18,671 bases of DNA from CALMEC01 sp964393105. Its GTDB lineage: Bacteria > Actinomycetota > Thermoleophilia > Miltoncostaeales > Miltoncostaeaceae. Of this stretch, positions 15,863 through 18,671 are shown one piece after another. The position numbers and the translations under genes are program-made. How positions within the stretch are numbered: position 1 is the first letter of the stretch; each line of letters starts with the position of its first letter. Below the pieces are notes generated by a model. That model was not told the origin of the DNA, made no database searches, and saw only the letters and a list, made by a program, of their open reading frames with translations. The stretch is taken from contig CAYMSM010000044.1 in assembly GCA_964393105.1 (NCBI GenBank), positions 1 through 18,671 of the forward strand, written 5' to 3'.

Positions 15863-16648
15863 CTAATGCGCGCCGTCCAACGCGCTGGTCGCGTGGGGAT
15901 CCGGTTCGGTCGGGACGTTCGGGATGACGTGGAGCAGCAGGTCTCGGAGCTTCGCGTTGTTCTCGCCGAAGGTCGTGAGGACCTCGGCGTGGGTCACCGG
16001 CGGGACGCCGTCGACGCCGACGTCGTAGTCGGTGATCAGCGAGATGTTGGCGTAGGCGATCGCCAGCTCACGGGCCAGGAAGCCCTCCGGGTAGGCGCTC
16101 ATATTGATGACCTCCCACCCCATCTGACTGAACCACTTGCTCTCGGCGCGGGTCGAGAACCGAGGACCCTGAATGACGACCACGGTGCCGGTCTCGTGCA
16201 CCGGGATGCCGAGGTCGTTGCAGCCGTCGATCAGGAGTGCCCGCAGCACGGGACTGTACGGGTCGGCGGCGCTGACGTGCGTCGTGATCGGGCCGTCGTA
16301 GAACGTGTCCTTACGCCCCGTGGTGCGGTCGACGAACTGGTCGCATACGACGAACTCGCCGATCTTGACATCACGCTGCAGACTTCCCGCGGCGCACGGA
16401 CCGAAGATCCAGTTGACGCCGATCTCCTTCATCGCCCAAACGTTGGCGCGGTAGTTGATGACGTGAGCCGGATACTGGTGGTCCACCCCGTGGCGCGGAA
16501 GGAACGCGACGCTGCGCCCGCCGAGCTCCCCGATGAAGAGCTTGGAGGACGGCTCGCCGTACGGCGTATCGACCGCGACCTCGTCCACGTCGTCGAGGAA
16601 CGAGTAGAACCCGGATCCCCCGAACACCCCGATCTCGGCGTCCGCCAC
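15863..16648 (-). CDS. mtnP: S-methyl-5'-thioadenosine phosphorylase
   Basis: 261 residues from a GTG at 16648 preceded by AAGGAG with good spacing. The enzyme splits methylthioadenosine with phosphate into adenine and methylthioribose-1-phosphate, feeding methionine and adenine salvage. Family motifs are GVFGGSGFYS (7-16), FLPRHGVDHQYPAH (49-62, phosphate and ribose region), NYRANVWAM, ETGTVVVIQGPRFSTRAES (152-170), INMSAYPEG (181-189) and LITDYDVG. The TDYD pair (Asp207, Asp209) matches the adenine-recognising aspartates of MTA phosphorylases rather than the hypoxanthine/guanine-specific forms. It follows the DUF1844-like gene with a 75-nt gap and may share the GCS2 transcript, though it has its own strong ribosome site. 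Confidence 0.93.
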   Translation of the reverse strand: MADAEIGVFGGSGFYSFLDDVDEVAVDTPYGEPSSKLFIGELGGRSVAFLPRHGVDHQYPAHVINYRANVWAMKEIGVNWIFGPCAAGSLQRDVKIGEFVVCDQFVDRTTGRKDTFYDGPITTHVSAADPYSPVLRALLIDGCNDLGIPVHETGTVVVIQGPRFSTRAESKWFSQMGWEVINMSAYPEGFLARELAIAYANISLITDYDVGVDGVPPVTHAEVLTTFGENNAKLRDLLLHVIPNVPTEPDPHATSALDGAH

Positions 16649-16723
16649 AGCTCACTCCTTCGCTCGTCGTTGACCACGGCAACCTACCCAGGACGTACAA
16701 CGACGGCCCCGCCGCGTGTGCGA

Positions 16724-17173
16724 TCAGGACTCGAGCGCGTCGGGGGTCCAGAGCCCTCCCGGATCACCGGCGGCGCCGGGAGTCCAGAGGCGCCCCTCGC
16801 CCTCGTCCGCCTGGGCCACGTCGGTGGTCTTCGCCACCCCCGCGGCGTCCGCCTCGACCTCGCGGGCGTAGAGCATCTGAAGCTGGGCGAGCGGATCGCG
16901 AAACGGCCTGGCCTGGGCCGCGCCGAGCTCGGTGTCGGCGACGCCGATGAGAGCGCGCAGGGTCTCGATCGCCAGGCGCGCCTGCGGCAGGTCACGATGG
17001 GCGGCGCCGTCGGGCCCGTATCCCAGGCGCACGCCCGCCAGGTCGGCAAACGTCGCCATCGTTTGCAACAGCAGGTCCCGCACGGGCGTCTGGGCCAGGC
17101 GGCGCGCCATCTCGCGCACCAACTCCTCGGGTGTCTGCGGTCCGGTGTCCGCCGCGGGGCCGTCGTCACTCAT
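16724..17173 (-). CDS. DUF1844-like protein with tandem LWTP tail
   Basis: 149 residues from MSDDGPAADT. The ATG at 17173 overlaps the GCS2 stop as ATGA, so it is translationally coupled. The helical core PEELVREMARRLAQTPVRDLLLQTMATFADLAGVRLG and DLPQARLAIETLRALIGV resembles DUF1844 proteins, in which a LxxAxxxIdxL helix follows a hydrophobic helix. The family has no firm function. The C-terminal 30 residues are Gly/Asp/Ala-rich and contain two copies of LWTP (129-132 and 141-144), the second near the end. Coupling to GCS2 is the only functional clue. Confidence 0.75.
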   Translation of the reverse strand: MSDDGPAADTGPQTPEELVREMARRLAQTPVRDLLLQTMATFADLAGVRLGYGPDGAAHRDLPQARLAIETLRALIGVADTELGAAQARPFRDPLAQLQMLYAREVEADAAGVAKTTDVAQADEGEGRLWTPGAAGDPGGLWTPDALES

Positions 17174-18372
17174 GCTGCAACCGCCTCGAGTTCGTTCAGG
17201 AGCTCTGCCGCCGACGCACGGGTGCGCTCGACCCACTCGGCATGCACGGCGCGGACATCGCCCAGCGCCTCCAGCCGCTCGAGCTGCCGCTGTGCGCCGT
17301 TACCGTCCGCCAGCATGACGGGAACCTGACGAACGAACGGGGCCAGGCCAAGGTCGGAGTGGACTGGTGCCGTCCAGGAAAGGAGATCCTCGAGCGCCTG
17401 GGTCGTCGGGCGCTCCACCCCCCGGGCGAAGTCGATCATCCGTCCGGTGAGCCCGTGGCGGATTGCCCGCCACATGTTCTCCTCGATCAGGCGCCCAGGG
17501 TGGGCAGGCAACGGGATACCCTCGTCATAGTCGCGGCAGAACTTGGCGATACACGCCAGCGCAAGCGCGCTCACGGCCAGCGCCTCACCCATCTCGACCT
17601 GCCCGTCGCAGATGCGCACCTCGAGGGTGCCGTAGCTGTGGTGCGGGCGCACGCTCCACCAGATCTGGGTGCTCTCCTGGATCGAGCCGGTCCGTTCGAG
17701 AAGCTCGACGAAGGCGGCGTACTCGTTCCAATCGGCAAACGCGTCCGGCACGCCGCACCGGGGAAAGCTCTTCGAGAACACCTGCGTCCGGGTCGAGTGC
17801 AGGCGCGTGGCCCGACCCCAGAAGATCGCGCTGTTCGCAGAGAGCGCAAGCAGCTCGGGCAGTATGGTGCGCATCGCCGTGAACACCGCTATCGCGCGGT
17901 CGGCGCCACGTACCCCGCAATGCAGATGCAGCGACCACGTGTTGTTGGTCCACGCGACGTACCCCAAACCGCTCTCGACCAGGCGGTAGTGCGGGGTGTC
18001 GATGATGCGTTGATCCGGCCACTGGCTGAACGGGTGCACGCCGCTGATCCCGATCGACACACCCAGGCGCTCTGCCAGCGCGATCGTCGCGAGCCGCCCC
18101 TGGACCAGATCGCGGGCCGCCGTGGCGAACGTGTCGTGCTTGGTCGTCCTGTACTCGACCTCGCTCGCGATCAGCTCGCCCGCCAGGCGGTCGCGAAAGA
18201 CCGGATCGGCCGCCGCCACGAGATCTTCGAACCGGTTGGTCAGCGCGAGCGTGGACGGGTCGAGGAGCTGGTACTCCTCCTCGATCCCGATCGTGAAGTC
18301 CGTGGACTCCTCGAAGCGCTCACGCACCCCGGCGAGGATGATCGACTCCCCGTGCTGGCGGTGCTGGGACAC
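17170..18372 (-). CDS. GCS2-family glutamate-cysteine ligase-like carboxylate-amine ligase
   Basis: About 400 residues; an ATG at 18396 would add 8. I favour the GTG at 18372 because an extended -10 lies just upstream, inside the longer version. The opening DFTIGIEEEYQLLDPST is the GCS2/YbdK signature with Mg-ATP-binding glutamates. Further hallmarks are GVHPFSQW, TWSLHLHCGVRGADRAI, RPHHSYGTLEVRICD and a C-terminal helical part. The family forms gamma-glutamyl-cysteine or related amides; in actinobacteria such enzymes can feed ergothioneine- or glutathione-like thiol pathways, but YbdK itself has weak activity. No second-step ligase (GshB/EgtB/EgtD) is in the window. It heads a probable operon with the DUF1844-like gene and perhaps mtnP. 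Confidence 0.9.
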   Translation of the reverse strand: MSQHRQHGESIILAGVRERFEESTDFTIGIEEEYQLLDPSTLALTNRFEDLVAAADPVFRDRLAGELIASEVEYRTTKHDTFATAARDLVQGRLATIALAERLGVSIGISGVHPFSQWPDQRIIDTPHYRLVESGLGYVAWTNNTWSLHLHCGVRGADRAIAVFTAMRTILPELLALSANSAIFWGRATRLHSTRTQVFSKSFPRCGVPDAFADWNEYAAFVELLERTGSIQESTQIWWSVRPHHSYGTLEVRICDGQVEMGEALAVSALALACIAKFCRDYDEGIPLPAHPGRLIEENMWRAIRHGLTGRMIDFARGVERPTTQALEDLLSWTAPVHSDLGLAPFVRQVPVMLADGNGAQRQLERLEALGDVRAVHAEWVERTRASAAELLNELEAVAA

Positions 18373-18380
18373 GACGGGGG

Positions 18381-18386
18381 ATTCTA
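18381..18386 (-). promoter_or_regulatory. Extended -10 promoter of the GCS2 operon
   Basis: TGCTAGAAT on the minus strand is an extended -10 with the hexamer TAGAAT at 18386 to 18381. It is 8 nt before the GTG at 18372, which implies a nearly leaderless transcript and excludes the upstream ATG at 18396 if it is the main promoter. No convincing -35 is seen. Confidence 0.5.
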
Positions 18387-18671
18387 GCAACGGCATTCGA
18401 TCGGGACCCCGCGGGGGGTGCCGAAATCTGGTGGCACAGCCAAATGCACCCGGTCGCGATCAGATTCAAGCGGCCCTGACGGGAACACAGACGTGCTGCT
18501 GAAGGGCTTCGGGGAACCCCTGACACCCTTAGTGGTCGCTCTCGCAAGTACAACCTCGTATCCCGGCTGCAAACCTTCGCCAGGCGGTGTCCTCGGTCTC
18601 ACCGTTATGGGTACCGATAGCGGCAAGACACTGCGTCCTTGCCTGACTCGGTTTTCGCTCGGGAACGTGCC
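18387..18671. other. Intergenic end of window, no gene recognised
   Basis: Short open frames cross this stretch but none has a ribosome site or a recognisable product. It holds a hairpin GGCAAG/CTTGCC (18622-18627 with 18638-18643) followed 7-8 nt later by TTTT, which is terminator-like on the plus strand although no plus-strand gene precedes it. It also holds the TGACACCCTTAGTGG element (18521-18535) that resembles one at 730-745. Confidence 0.4.

Noticed and set aside
15866..18387. Two plus-strand open frames of 487 and 418 codons
   Set aside because: They are antisense to mtnP, the DUF1844-like gene and the GCS2 gene, all of which have clear family motifs and ribosome sites. The plus-strand products are Arg/Gly/Val-rich without recognisable domains.

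Overview
The window is GC-rich DNA from a bacterium, most likely an actinobacterium and perhaps a deep lineage such as Thermoleophilia. Supporting signs are strong G/C bias at third codon positions, frequent GTG/TTG starts, apparently leaderless promoters (a -10 hexamer exactly 6 nt before the start codon), and actinobacterial-type families: a DUF7144-like membrane protein, a short-form serine acetyltransferase, a GCS2/YbdK-like ligase and a K+-independent H+-pyrophosphatase. The class-level assignment is inference only. I see no rRNA, tRNA, CRISPR, insertion sequence or phage gene; this looks like chromosome with some accessory content.

Layout. 50-639: a VapBC toxin-antitoxin pair on the minus strand with a helically phased operator over its promoter. 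766-4910: cysE (minus), a GNAT acetyltransferase (plus), a membrane-anchored PhoD-like phosphatase (minus) and cysK (minus). 5024-6605: a small ferredoxin-fold-like protein, a four-helix DUF7144-type membrane protein and an Rrf2 regulator without Fe-S cysteines. 6657-8063: two tandem GRAM/PH-like paralogues (minus) and a divergent orphan protein with a nuclease-like PD...ExE pattern. 8128-10453: two tandem secreted paralogues of unknown function. 10595-13511: a LysR regulator divergent from a rhodanese/metallo-beta-lactamase persulfide-dioxygenase-like gene and a TauE/SafE exporter, ending in a 12-bp hairpin shared with the convergent hppA. 13572-15659: hppA. 15863-18372: on the minus strand in transcription order, a GCS2-type ligase, a DUF1844-like protein (ATGA overlap) and methylthioadenosine phosphorylase.

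Theme. Sulfur and low-molecular-weight thiol metabolism recurs across the window: cysteine synthesis (CysE, CysK), a possible CymR-like regulator, persulfide oxidation with sulfite-type export (rhodanese-MBL, TauE, LysR), gamma-glutamyl-thiol chemistry (GCS2) and methylthioadenosine salvage. The CysE protein ends in Gly-Ser-Gly-Ile, the kind of tail that docks in the CysK active site to form the cysteine synthase complex.

The most novel-looking items are the tandem secreted paralogues with invariant acidic motifs, the tandem GRAM pair beside a nuclease-like orphan, and a 56-60 nt intergenic repeat present at 10533-10588 and 15789-15848.
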